From the NCBI GenBank assembly GCA_007741555.1, contig CP036526.1, positions 4,402,001 to 4,466,000 on the forward strand: a DNA stretch of 64,000 nt. The letters run 5' to 3'. Of this stretch, positions 16,816 through 26,600 are shown piece after piece. Below the pieces are notes generated by a model that saw nothing but the letters and a program-made list of their open reading frames with translations, ran no database searches and was not told the origin of the DNA. This DNA is from Stieleria marina (GTDB taxonomy: Bacteria; Planctomycetota; Planctomycetia; Pirellulales; Pirellulaceae). Each line of letters starts with the position of its first letter. Positions within the stretch are counted from its first letter, which is position 1. The translations under genes were made by a program, and so were the position numbers.

Positions 16816-17616
16816 TTAGCTGGGTGGTGGAACGGGCAAACCAAATTGGCTGCTAACAGTTTCGCGCAGCCGATCGGCTAACGGAAGGGCACCTTTGAAC
16901 TGGTTCCATGATGCCGGAGCAGGCACGGAAAACTCCCGCCGATCCTTGAGCGTCGGATGATTAATTTGCAGCATCCAGCTATGCAGTGCGATGCCGTCGG
17001 GAAAAGGAAGCTTGGATCCATATTTACGATCCCCCCAAACAGCATGTCCCCGATCAGCAAATTGCACTCGAATCTGATGCTTGCGGCCGGACAACAAACG
17101 AACCGCTAAGAGCGACGCGCCTTTGGCGTGCCCCAAAACGATGTATTGCAATTCGGCTCGCTGCGAATCCGCTGGGGGCGAATCTGATGGAGCCGAATCC
17201 GCTGGCCTCGAACCAGTCCGCTCGCCGACGATTCTCATACGCCTTGCTTGGTCGTCTTTCCGCACGTGATCGACCAAAGCCACCGGGCTGTCATTCACCG
17301 GAAGTTCACCTTCGACCGCGGCCAAGTAAATCTTGGACGCCCGTGTGACGCTCCGTTTACCAGCGGCCCCGCCAAATTGAGGCGACAATCGCGACGCGGC
17401 CTTGCTGGTCCGCGCCAACACCAATACTCCGCTTGTCATCGTGTCCAACCGGCTGACGATGCCGATGAAGACCTTGCCGGGTTTGTTGTATTTGTCCCGC
17501 ACGTAGTCGGCTGCCAGCGAGTGCATCGATTCGCCTGACAGGCTGCCCATGGTGGCAATGCCAGCGGGTTTGTTGACGACCAGCAGATGATTGTCTTCGT
17601 AAAGAACGCGAAACAT
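16816..17616 (-). CDS. RluA-family pseudouridine synthase
   Basis: 266 residues from ATG 17616; the longer frame needs a TTG. The catalytic segment is SRLDTMTSGVLVLART, with the essential Asp of the RLD motif; the usual first His (HRLD) is Ser here. The amino end VLYEDNHLLVVNKPAGI and the carboxy RLLSGRKHQIRVQFADRGHA with DRKYG are typical. It isomerises specific uridines in rRNA or tRNA in the cytoplasm; the exact site cannot be predicted. There is no S4 domain at the amino end, as in the short RluA/RluC-like enzymes. A 15-base tandem repeat (17163-17207) inserts a PADSA-PSDSP-PADSQ stretch into the middle. Followed directly by the SLOG-fold gene. Confidence 0.9.
   Translation of the reverse strand: MFRVLYEDNHLLVVNKPAGIATMGSLSGESMHSLAADYVRDKYNKPGKVFIGIVSRLDTMTSGVLVLARTSKAASRLSPQFGGAAGKRSVTRASKIYLAAVEGELPVNDSPVALVDHVRKDDQARRMRIVGERTGSRPADSAPSDSPPADSQRAELQYIVLGHAKGASLLAVRLLSGRKHQIRVQFADRGHAVWGDRKYGSKLPFPDGIALHSWMLQINHPTLKDRREFSVPAPASWNQFKGALPLADRLRETVSSQFGLPVPPPS
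17163..17207 (-). repeat. 15-bp tandem repeat inside the pseudouridine synthase gene
   Basis: Three imperfect copies of a 15-base unit like GCGAATCCGCTGGGG at 17163, 17178 and 17193, in frame, giving a five-residue Ser/Asp/Pro repeat in what should be a surface loop. Confidence 0.75.
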
Positions 17617-17727
17617 GAAGCGGTAGAGCAAGGACGGAGACAAAGCGGAACACTTGGCGTGACCAGCGACGGGGTCGCGAACTGCAGGATTCTAAATCGC
17701 CGCACACGCCCATGTCGCTGCAAGAGT

Positions 17728-18720
17728 CTATGCTGCTGCGCGTCCATTGTGACGTAGCCTAAGCTCTTCGTCATGCAACAAATTGCGGTGACTTTCGCCA
17801 CAACACGCTGCTTCGGTGCGTTTTTTGATACTCCGCCGCATCGCCTTGTGATATCCGACGGAGGTGGCGAAAAGAGTCAGCAGATCCACAAACTGCGTGT
17901 TTTCTGCCAAGGGATGCTCGTCGACTTCGACGTAGCTGTCGTACCCAAAGCTAAACAGCCGCCCGTCGATTTCGCCAATGGTTTCGCCGTTCACTTCGAC
18001 ATCAAAGTCCGCTCCGATCGAAAACCACTGGCGTTTGATCATGACGTTCCACATCTGTTCGTCGTCATAAAACCCACTGGTGTAGATGGCGGGAATGCGA
18101 AACGTTCGGTGGTTTTGCTGCACGTAGGTCACGAAACTAGTGCGTGGCAAATTCACCGCCATGGTAATCAGAGTGCGGGCCGACCCCATGGAATTTTGAA
18201 CCTCCATGGCCGTCACTTCTTCGATCGTGCCGACCCAGCGGACGCGTGTTCCGGTGGTCTTGAACAGCTTCAGCACCAATCGTCTGGTTTCGATCTCATT
18301 GCATTTCAATTGCATGATTTCGTCGGCGGCGAGCTCTTCATCCAAACGCTCGGTCTGCTTTTTCGTTAGCCGACCGTGTTTCTTGATGCTCTGTTTGACT
18401 TCGCGGCGACGCTTGTCCTGCATCGCACCCAGCGCACAATCAAGCTCTTCATCGTCCGGTTTCCAGACGTCGGTGCGAACGCCAACCAAATGAGTCTTTT
18501 CCCAATCACCTGACTCTTGGTCCAATTCCGAAACGGTGCCAACACAGTCCATGTGAGTGGTGAAGTGATTGGTATCAGCGGTTTTCAGCTTTTGTAAAAA
18601 TTCGACGTTACTGGGGTGCATCCCGGGCATCGCCCACATGTCAACGTAACGCCGGACGCTATCGTATTCTTGCTGGTCCACTTTGCGCTGGTCCACTTTG
18701 CGATTGCTTGGTCGATTCAT
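17728..18720 (-). CDS. Conserved hypothetical protein, LURP-one/tubby-like region
   Basis: 330 residues from ATG 18720. The amino end carries a short duplication (RKVDQ twice). Residues about 30-150 are charged and helical, with KLKTADTNHFTTHMDCVGT early on. Residues about 195-310 are beta-rich: RTFRIPAIYTSGFYDDEQMW, then RQWFSIGADFDVEVNGETIG with EIDGRLFSFGYDSYVEV. The last part resembles the core of LURP-one-related (tubby/scramblase-like barrel) proteins, where a strand pair reads like 'D-V-NG--IGEIDG'. That assignment is by eye and tentative. It ends with a basic tail (CCGESHRNLLHDEELRLRH). Divergent from the GNAT gene, 55 bases apart. Confidence 0.6.
   Translation of the reverse strand: MNRPSNRKVDQRKVDQQEYDSVRRYVDMWAMPGMHPSNVEFLQKLKTADTNHFTTHMDCVGTVSELDQESGDWEKTHLVGVRTDVWKPDDEELDCALGAMQDKRRREVKQSIKKHGRLTKKQTERLDEELAADEIMQLKCNEIETRRLVLKLFKTTGTRVRWVGTIEEVTAMEVQNSMGSARTLITMAVNLPRTSFVTYVQQNHRTFRIPAIYTSGFYDDEQMWNVMIKRQWFSIGADFDVEVNGETIGEIDGRLFSFGYDSYVEVDEHPLAENTQFVDLLTLFATSVGYHKAMRRSIKKRTEAACCGESHRNLLHDEELRLRHNGRAAA
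18672..18701 (-). repeat. 15-bp perfect tandem duplication
   Basis: GCTGGTCCACTTTGC occurs twice in a row (18672-18686, 18687-18701). It is in frame and encodes the RKVDQ duplication at the amino end of the 17728-18720 protein. Confidence 0.9.
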
Positions 18721-18775
18721 CAGTAACGACTGTGTAAGCCAAATGGTTCAATAACAAACTAAGCCGTTTGCTAAC

Positions 18776-19381
18776 ATGGCAAAACAACCAGAGCCAACCC
18801 TTCGTTGCTATCATTGCGACGCAGGTCGGGCGCCGACTCAGGGCAATTTCATTCCATTCCGACGGACACGGCCAGAACTTGCCATGACAAAACCTGACGG
18901 TACCGGCCTAAACATTGTGTTGGCGACCGACCACGACGCAGACGGATGCTTGGAAGTGAAGCGGTGGCTGCGTGAGTACAACAAGGACGCCAATCCGGAG
19001 TGGATGACTCTGCTGAGGGATGAACAGCAATCACCTGCACCGCTTAATTTGATCGCTCGGCCGATTGACGAAAGCGCAGGTGAATTTGCTGCCAAGGTTG
19101 TTGGCGGATTGATCGCAACAACTCAGCGACACTGGCTGCGGATTGACATCATGGCCATCTCACCAGCTCATCGACGGCAGGGAATCGGGAAAAAACTGCT
19201 TCTTCAGGCCGAGAGCATTGCGACCAGCCGTGGCTGCCAACACAGCTTTGTCGACACCATGTCTCATCAGAGCCCGGATTTTTATCGCCGCTGCGGATAC
19301 ACCCAAGTAGGTGAACTGCCCGACTGGGACTCTAACGGTGGTTCCAAGTATTTCCTGATCAAAAAACTTGCTGACACCTGA
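18776..19381 (+). CDS. GNAT-family N-acetyltransferase
   Basis: 201 residues from ATG 18776; an ATG at 18884 (165 residues) is a good alternative because the GNAT fold begins just after it (NIVLATDHDADGCLEVKRWL). The acetyl-CoA site is visible in motif A: RIDIMAISPAHRRQGIGKKL, with the R-R-Q-G-I-G loop. It is followed by motif B (SFVDTMSHQSPDFYRRCGYTQVGEL), where the Tyr of FYRRCGY is typical. The acceptor is unknown; members acetylate amines of antibiotics, amino acids or protein amino ends. If the first start is right, the extra 36 residues include a CYHC pair. A single gene, convergent with the PfkB kinase gene. Confidence 0.82.
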   Translation: MAKQPEPTLRCYHCDAGRAPTQGNFIPFRRTRPELAMTKPDGTGLNIVLATDHDADGCLEVKRWLREYNKDANPEWMTLLRDEQQSPAPLNLIARPIDESAGEFAAKVVGGLIATTQRHWLRIDIMAISPAHRRQGIGKKLLLQAESIATSRGCQHSFVDTMSHQSPDFYRRCGYTQVGELPDWDSNGGSKYFLIKKLADT

Positions 19382-19406
19382 GCGGCCTCGCTGCTAGCGT
19401 GGATTT

Positions 19407-20348
19407 CTACTGAACAAACTTGACGTAATGCTGTTTGTCATTCGTCGTCGCGCCCTTCAGCGTGCAAGCGTTGGCTGCGAACCGCGATGCAAAAGGCAGT
19501 GTCTTGTCCAAAGCCCAATCGTGAACCAGCCCATAGATGGTTGCCGCGACAAAGGCATCTCCGGCGCCAACCGTGTCTTGAATCCCACCGGGCGGATTGG
19601 TTGGCTTAACGGACCAGAACGCACCGTCGCCGGTTACCGCACAGGCTCCGCGGTGACCGAGCGTGACAAAGTAAGCACCGGTCGGCGTGTCCTTGGCAAA
19701 ACGATTTCGAACGACCTGAACGGCTTGCGAAATCTCACTTTCACTGGGCTCCTCATGCGACCACGACTGGTCAGACAAGTACGCCAGCTCGTCTTCGCTC
19801 AGTTTAACCCATTTCGCACCCGCAATTAGCTGCCCCGCCCATTGAACGTCAAACCAAGGCTGCCGAATGTTGACATCCAAAAAACAAGGCAGCCCGGTTG
19901 TCTGCATCAGTTTAAGCGTCGTGTCCCGATTTGCGTCGTGTCGCAGAGCCAGCGATCCGGTGTAAATCAACGAATGCGTCTGATCGGAAACGGCAAAGCC
20001 AGGGCGATCGATGGCATCAAACGCTTGATCATCCAGGATCTGATACGAAGGCTGACCGTCGGCGATCGTTACCTGCACTTGGCCGGTCGAATGATCAGTG
20101 GAGACCTGCACGCCCTCGGTCGCCATGCCCCACTGACGCATCTGGTCCAGCACCTCGTCGCCTTCGTCGTCTTTTCCCACGCACGATAAAAACGTTGGGG
20201 CAAGTCCCAGGCCCTGCAAATTCCATGCAACGTTGAACGGCGCGCCCCCCAGCACGCGGCTTTCATCGGGAAAGTGATCGAAAAGGACTTCACCAATGAC
20301 GAGGGGGCTTCGCGCAGGCGCGGGTTGCTGGGGTTGTGGCTGGGGCAT
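19407..20348 (-). CDS. PfkB-family sugar kinase, probably fructokinase
   Basis: 313 residues. Signatures of the ribokinase/PfkB fold: the first motif VLGGAPFNVAWNLQGLGL near residue 32, and the second, GGIQDTVGAGDAFVAA, where Asp264 is the catalytic base and GAGD forms the anion hole. LDVNIRQPWFD and KLSEDELAYLS fit bacterial fructokinases. It would phosphorylate a sugar, most likely fructose, with ATP in the cytoplasm. A Pro/Gln-rich leader of about 12 residues (PQPQPQQPAPA) precedes the fold. It is transcribed alone, 202 bases after the PP2C gene on the same strand. The substrate call is less sure than the family call. Confidence 0.85.
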   Translation of the reverse strand: MPQPQPQQPAPARSPLVIGEVLFDHFPDESRVLGGAPFNVAWNLQGLGLAPTFLSCVGKDDEGDEVLDQMRQWGMATEGVQVSTDHSTGQVQVTIADGQPSYQILDDQAFDAIDRPGFAVSDQTHSLIYTGSLALRHDANRDTTLKLMQTTGLPCFLDVNIRQPWFDVQWAGQLIAGAKWVKLSEDELAYLSDQSWSHEEPSESEISQAVQVVRNRFAKDTPTGAYFVTLGHRGACAVTGDGAFWSVKPTNPPGGIQDTVGAGDAFVAATIYGLVHDWALDKTLPFASRFAANACTLKGATTNDKQHYVKFVQ

Positions 20349-20550
20349 AGATCGATGGAGTCAGAGGTGCAATTCAGGCGGTAGAAACGTCGGCGGTTCG
20401 GCCAAAGCAGGACGCCCAAAAATGGTAAGGCGGTGGACAAGTCCCAACTAAAGCAAAGAATCGGACCTAATTCCAGACCACACGACCGCTTCCCGCGGCA
20501 ACCGCACCAACGCTGCCACATTAAGTCCCTGTCAGACGCCCTAGGACTGC

Positions 20551-21714
20551 CTAAGCCTGATCGTCTTCCATCGATTCGATTGTCGACTCCGAAAGCGTAA
20601 ACTCCGTCTCGTAAGCCAACAAATCGATATCGTCGGTCATCTGTTCGTCGCTGATCCCAAACTCATGGCTGTCGGAATCAAACGTTTCCGAATCAATGAA
20701 GCGAGCGACGATGGCCGTGATATTGTCTTTGCCACCCATTTCATTGGCGACACGGACGAGCGACTGACACGCAGCACGCGCCGAAGTCGAGTTGCAAATG
20801 ATTTCGTTGATCAGTTCATCGCTGACGTGGTTGGTCAGCCCGTCGCTGCAAACGAGCAACGTGTCACCGATTTGCAATTCATGCGTCGAAACATCGGGTT
20901 CGACCGTGCGGTTGTTGCCGCCCACGACGTTCCAAAGGCAGTTGGCGAATTGCGACCTAACGGCATCTTCCTTTGTCATCTCGCCCGCATCCACCATCGC
21001 TTGCGCGTACGTGTGGTCGCGAGTCAGCTGCACCAATTCTCTGTCGCGGCAAACATAGCAGCGACTGTCGCCGACATGAGCGATATGCAACATCGGCCAG
21101 TTCAACAGCGTCGCCGTCAGGGTTGTGCCCATGCCTCGACGACTGGGAATCCAGGCGGCTTCGTCGATAATCGATTTTTGGCAATGGCTAACCGCTGACA
21201 CCAGGCCGTCGTTCAAGTCTTCTTGAAATGTGTGAGTTGGTTTTTTCAGTTGGGCTGGCGACAGGGGATCCCAGGCAAGGTTCTCGACGACATAGCGAAG
21301 CATTCGTTCGGCCGCCAACTTGCTCGCTCGCTGTCCTTCGGCGTGTCCACCCATGCCGTCGGCGACCAACATCATTTTCGCACGAGACTTATCGCTGATC
21401 GCTTCACAGCCTAAACTTCGTCGCGTTGCGGTCCACAACTTGGACGACTTGGCCAGATCAGCCACCATGAACTGGTCTTCATTATTGCGGCGTTTGCGGC
21501 CCAAATCGGAGATCGCATAGCAGTCCATTTTGCCAAGCCCGGGGCGACGGACCTGTGCACGTTGGAAGTTTAAGTGCTGGGCATCCACACGAAACACGTC
21601 GGCATTTTCGTCCTCAGCGCTCGATTTCTTTCCGTTCTCGACGCCCCCATCACGGACTTCGACCCTTGGGGATTGAGATGCTTCTTTCATCGAAAGCGGC
21701 TTCATCTTACTCAT
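20551..21714 (-). CDS. PP2C-family Ser/Thr protein phosphatase
   Basis: 387 residues from ATG 21714, preceded by GAGAGGG; a longer frame adds 13 residues without support. After a charged leader of about 60 residues come the PP2C motifs: CYAISDLGRKRRNNEDQF, LVADGMGGHAEGQRASKLA, RRGMGTTLTATL, IAHVGDSRCYVCRDREL, LTRDHTY, LLVCSDGLTNHVS and GGKDNITAIV. The metal-binding aspartates (in NEDQF, VADGMGG, CSDGL, KDN) are all present, so it should be active. The tail is acidic (about 50 residues, ending ESTIESMEDDQA). It probably reverses a Ser/Thr kinase; no partner kinase is adjacent, but two kinase genes lie elsewhere in the window. Confidence 0.93.
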   Translation of the reverse strand: MSKMKPLSMKEASQSPRVEVRDGGVENGKKSSAEDENADVFRVDAQHLNFQRAQVRRPGLGKMDCYAISDLGRKRRNNEDQFMVADLAKSSKLWTATRRSLGCEAISDKSRAKMMLVADGMGGHAEGQRASKLAAERMLRYVVENLAWDPLSPAQLKKPTHTFQEDLNDGLVSAVSHCQKSIIDEAAWIPSRRGMGTTLTATLLNWPMLHIAHVGDSRCYVCRDRELVQLTRDHTYAQAMVDAGEMTKEDAVRSQFANCLWNVVGGNNRTVEPDVSTHELQIGDTLLVCSDGLTNHVSDELINEIICNSTSARAACQSLVRVANEMGGKDNITAIVARFIDSETFDSDSHEFGISDEQMTDDIDLLAYETEFTLSESTIESMEDDQA

Positions 21715-22244
21715 GTTGCCCTCTCGGCAGTGCCCTGCCTGAGTTCGGATCAAAACGGAGCCTCAATTTCCACCAACAAAACAATCGACCAAAACAATCG
21801 GTTCAAAAGAAATGAATCCGGCGGTCACAGCAACGCAGATCTCTCACTGCGTTTACTTCGTGTCAGTGGCTGAGCGTCTGATTAACAATAGAACGGGTTT
21901 TTTGACAGGTTTAAAGAGTTGTTTTGTGATAGACAGCAAAATGTTCATAAAACTAGTGTCGCCACCACAACAACAGGGGAACTTTCCCCACAGCGTCACA
22001 CAACGTGCGAACGCGACGCGTGCACAGGCATCCACCCCGGCGTGAGCGCATTTGTCGACTCAGCGCAGCGTCTAAGAACTCACGCGGCAGTTAGTAACTC
22101 AGTGCAGCGGTTAATAACTGGTAAATAACTCAGTGCAGCGGTTTCACTTCGATGGAGCGGAGCAGTTGGCCAGACGATTTGGAACCGAACCGCTTCCTTA
22201 TCCGCAAACACAAAACAGACCCACACACCGCGTGGATTGGCCGT
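21715..22244. other. Gene-free spacer with direct repeats
   Basis: 530 bases between the receiver-HATPase gene and the PP2C gene, both on the minus strand. No supported reading frame. AT-rich around 21780-21960. It carries the repeat cluster at 22057-22143. The PP2C promoter should be here. Confidence 0.5.
22057..22143. repeat. Spaced direct repeats, TAACTCAGTGCAGCGGTT type
   Basis: Two identical 18-base copies (22095-22112 and 22126-22143, 31 bases apart) and a diverged copy beginning GACTCAGCGCAGCG at 22057. A weaker fourth match lies near 22077. They lie in the gap just beyond the 3' end of the receiver-HATPase gene. Confidence 0.8.
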
Positions 22245-23138
22245 TCACACGCGTCGTTTGACCATAGTGATTTCGTTGCCTTTGTCATTGAAATGGACAT
22301 CGTCCATCAGCGATTTCATCAACACATAGCCACGACCCCGCCCAGAATCCAACCGGTCTTTGGTGTCGTCGTTGGGTAGAATCGACAAATCAAATCCGGG
22401 ACCATCATCGCGAATCACACAGGTCGCTTGCTGCGGCGAAATCGCGACTTTCACCGACACGCGGCGATCGCAATAGTCGCTCTGGGCCGCCCGCTGTTCG
22501 ATCATCGTCGGCTCGCCTTGCACGTACAGGTCGTCTTCGGTTTCCAGCGCTTCGGTGGTTAATTCCAGATTGCCGTGCAAAATCGCATTTCGCATCGCAT
22601 GATCAACCGCTACGCCCACTCGGACGCTCTCCGCATCGTCACATAGTCCGACGCCCAGACACATTTGCTTGACCAGATCCACCAACGGCCGAATCAATTC
22701 GATCTTGTTGTCAATGCAAAACTGAAACTCGCTGTGCTCCATCTTGCTCAGAAGTTCGCCGTAGCTGTCGGCAGTCTCCATCACGTCGAGCACTTCGTCG
22801 ATCGTCTGAAACAGTTTTTCGTCCAACAGCGATTTGGGCAAATACGCCGCCGCACCTAGATTGAGCGCTTCGACCGCGGTTTCGTCGCTGCCTTTGGCCG
22901 TGATCAGGATGATCGGAATCGCCGGGTATTCGTCGGTCGCTTTGGTGACCAGATCCAAGCCATCCATGACGGGCATTTCCATGTCGGTCAGCAACAAATG
23001 CGGCCAAAACTTTGGAATCTGCTCCAGTGCCTGCTGGCCGTCATTGGCCAACAAAACCTCGTATCCTTCGTCCACCAATTTTGTCTGGATTTGAAACGCT
23101 TGTGTCGGGCTGTCTTCAGCAATCAAAATTCGTGTCAT
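22245..23138 (-). CDS. Response regulator fused to an RsbW-type ATPase domain
   Basis: 297 residues from ATG 23138 (GGGGGAA ahead); the longer frame is not supported. Residues 1-120 form a receiver domain (ILIAEDSP, phosphoacceptor Asp52 in LLTDMEMPVMDG, Lys102 in AYLPKS). Residues about 155-295 are a GHKL ATPase of the anti-sigma/serine-kinase kind: VAVDHAMRNAILHGN (Asn184), IRDDGPGFD, and GRGRGYVLMKSLMDDV. There is no His-kinase dimerisation helix and no phosphatase domain between them. It could phosphorylate an anti-anti-sigma factor when the receiver is modified; that is inference. The gene is divergent from a hybrid histidine kinase with an HPt domain, a plausible phosphodonor. Confidence 0.88.
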   Translation of the reverse strand: MTRILIAEDSPTQAFQIQTKLVDEGYEVLLANDGQQALEQIPKFWPHLLLTDMEMPVMDGLDLVTKATDEYPAIPIILITAKGSDETAVEALNLGAAAYLPKSLLDEKLFQTIDEVLDVMETADSYGELLSKMEHSEFQFCIDNKIELIRPLVDLVKQMCLGVGLCDDAESVRVGVAVDHAMRNAILHGNLELTTEALETEDDLYVQGEPTMIEQRAAQSDYCDRRVSVKVAISPQQATCVIRDDGPGFDLSILPNDDTKDRLDSGRGRGYVLMKSLMDDVHFNDKGNEITMVKRRV

Positions 23139-23623
23139 CAAAATTCCCCCGCAGGAATGGTCCGCCTGGAAGCACAGAAGCAGAAAAAAACGCCGCAGCA
23201 GCAAGCAACCGCCCATGCATTGCCGACGGCGTTTATCATAGCTCTCCGGGCTTTCGCAATGTTGCATCAACTCAGGAGTGCGAACACATGCGGGACCAAG
23301 ACGTTCGGAAAGCACCGACTGGGAAACCTCTAATGGCGTGCGTTCCGGCTTTTTGCATCAACCGGGTTGGATAATTGGTCCCCGGACACACGTTCTGTTG
23401 GCTGCTCTCGTATCATTGCTTGATGCGATTGTCGTCACCCCAACGCAGCATTGGCCCATCACAGCACTGTCCTTCCAACACCAATTGCCGCCAACGACCG
23501 CAGACCAACCATTGGCGCGCCCCCCAACCCCGCGACACGATCACTGCGTCCTAAGCCCCGCGACACGCTCCCTCCGTTCACTCACTTAGCAAATCACTCG
23601 GGGAAAAACCGAAAACACACCGC
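23139..23623. other. Divergent intergenic region between two signalling genes
   Basis: 485 bases with no supported gene. It should contain promoters for the receiver-HATPase gene (leftward) and the hybrid kinase (rightward). I could not identify convincing -35/-10 pairs. The rightward end has the short repeat CCCCGCGACACG-like at 23528 and 23556. Confidence 0.45.
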
Positions 23624-26600
23624 ATGCGTTTTTCCCTTCAAACCAAACTTGCTATTTTCGTCGCGATTGCCGTCATTGCGACCGCGACGATCACGAATTG
23701 GATTGGATTCCAGTTTGCTCGCCGAAGCCTGACCGGTCAGATCCAGCAGCGACTGAGCACGGTGGCGCACGACCGCGAGCGTCGCTTGATTGCGTACGCG
23801 ACCGAACAAAAACAGCGGGTAGCCTTATTGGCCAGTCGCACACGCCTGCGTCGCTACTTGGCTGACCACTTGGATGGCAAAGAACCGGACGCGTCGTTTC
23901 GAGCGGGAGTGGAACGGATCATCGGGGATGCCGTTTCCAGCACTCCCGAGATCCAGGCCATCTGGGTGACCGATACCGACGGACGGGTGGTCGCGACGAC
24001 CGATCCAACGCAGTTCGGACGCGATTACTCCGGCCAGCCCGACTACCTGCAAGGAACCCAAGGTGCTCACTTCGCGACTCCCACTCGCGACGAAGCGGAT
24101 GACGCGAGCGACAAAGCAACAACGGCGGCGCCGCAATTTCGTTCGCTGCTAACCGTGCCGGCCGCGACCAATCAAGATCGCTTTTTAGGCGTGATCATGA
24201 TTTCGATGGACGTCGCTCCACTGGTCGAAATTTTGAATGACAAAACGGGACTGGGCACGACCGGCAAAGTCATCGTGGCCCGCCGCGACGGCAAACGATT
24301 CGTGCAGATGCTGCCCGTTCGCAAATCCGATCGGGAAAACCAGTTCGTCGACTACGCTCCCATCCCCGCAATGAAATTGGCCATCGAAGGACTCAAGGGG
24401 CAAGACACGAGCTGCCTGGCCAGCGACCGTCGCAAAGAAGTCTTGGTCGCCTGGCAGCCCATTGAACTGCAGCCCAAAGAGTTTGCGCAGTGGGGCATGG
24501 TCGTCAAAATGGACGCCGACGAAGCTCTCGCTCCCATCGCACGACTCGGCCGCCTGCAATGGTTCCTGGAAATCGCTTTGCTGGCACTAGGAACCTTGGG
24601 CGGATTCCTATTGGCCAAACGGTTTGTGCGACCGATCTCGCGAATCGCGTCGACTGCCGACCGCATCGCTTCGGGTGACCGCTACGCGCGAGTCAAAGTG
24701 CGTTCGGGCGATCTCCGGCGTCAGGACGAACTGGGCAAACTGGCCACCGCGTTCAATCACATGACCGATGAACTGGTCACCGTGCAAGAAACGTTGGAAC
24801 AACGAGTCGAAGAGCGAACGCGTGAGTTGGCTGATTCCAATGCGTTTCTGGAACGTGCACGCGCCGACGCCGAGACAGCCAACCGAACCAAAAGCGACTT
24901 TCTGGCCAACATGAGTCACGAGATACGGACTCCGATGAATGGCGTCATCGGCATGTCAGAGCTGCTGGAGGATACGCCGCTAACAACGGAGCAACGCGAG
25001 TACCTGGGAATGGTTCGCGGGTCAGCTGATTCGCTGCTGCGCATTTTGAACGACATCTTGGATTTTTCAAAAATCGAAGCTGGCAAACTGGAATTGGAAA
25101 CAATCCCGTTCAATTTGCGTGATGCCGTCGAAAAAACAACTCGCTCGCTTGGCATCCGAGCGGCCCAGAAAGAAGTCGAACTGGCTTGCCGTGTCGCTGC
25201 GGACGTTCCGCGGATCGTCATCGGTGATCCAGGAAGACTACGTCAGATCGTCGTCAATCTGGTCGGGAACGCGATGAAGTTTACTGCCGAGGGCGAAATC
25301 GTCGTTGCGGTCGAACTGGCCGATGCGGACGCCGGACCGAGTACTCCTCTGAGCAGCGACGACACGAACGAATTGGCTGCAAGTGATTTAGAGGACGGCG
25401 AAGTCGTGCAGATTCATGTCAGCGTCAGCGACACCGGCATTGGGATTCCGGCCGAGAAACAAGCGACAATTTTTGAGTCGTTTTCGCAAGCCGATGCATC
25501 GACGACGCGTCAATTTGGCGGCACCGGATTAGGGCTTACCATTTCCAGTCAGTTGGTCCGTTTGATGGGCGGAAGCATGTGGGTCGACAGCCAAGTCGGT
25601 AAAGGCACGACTTTCCATTTCACAATGCGTTTGCAGCTTGCCGGCGAAGACAGCGACACGACGGCGGGCGATTGCCACAGCCAAGGTGTCGACGAACTGC
25701 GAGGCACGCGGGTCTTGATCGTCGATGACAACGAAACCAATCGCACGATCTTGCGAGACATCCTGCTGGGCTGGCAATTCAAACCGACGTGCGTCGCACG
25801 CGCCGACGATGCGATCGAAGAGCTCCGTCTCGCTGCTCAGCAGAACGCTCCGTATTTGCTGCTGATCACCGATTGCATGATGCCCGGTACAGATGGTTTT
25901 TCGTTGTCCGAACAAGTGCTTGCCGATGCGGCGGTTCGCGATATCCAGATCATCATGATCTCTTCGGCAGCGCGAAGCGGCGATTCGCAGCGTTGTCGTG
26001 ACATGGGCATCGCTCGTTACATGACCAAGCCCGTCGTGCAGTCGGATTTGCACGAAGTCATCGTGGATGTGATGAGCCAAGCGGCGCGAAAACACTCCGG
26101 CGGCACCCCGGCCCCAGCCAAGCCCCAACCGTCGTCATCGCCGCTGAACCTGCTATTGGCAGAAGACGGAATTGTGAACCAGAAAGTCGCTTCCGGTTTG
26201 CTGGAACGTCTAGCGCACCGTGTGACAGTCGTCGAAAATGGCGAGCTCGCCGTACAAGCTTGGCAGGACGGGAATTTCGATGCGATTTTGATGGATTGGC
26301 AAATGCCCGTCCTCGACGGCAACGAAGCGACCCGCGAAATACGAAAACTGGAAACTGGCACGGATAAACACATCCCCATCATCGCTATGACCGCCGCCGC
26401 AATGAAAGGCGATCGCGAGCGATGCTTGGAAGCGGGGATGGACGACTACCTCAGCAAACCGATCGATCCCAAACATCTAGCGGAGTTGCTTTCGACGATC
26501 CAGTCGAACCAACCGATCAGCGACGCGGGCCCCGCACCAGCCACGGAGACGCCCGCCAAAGATGTACCAGCTAAAGATTCACCCGCTGGAAATTCACCAC

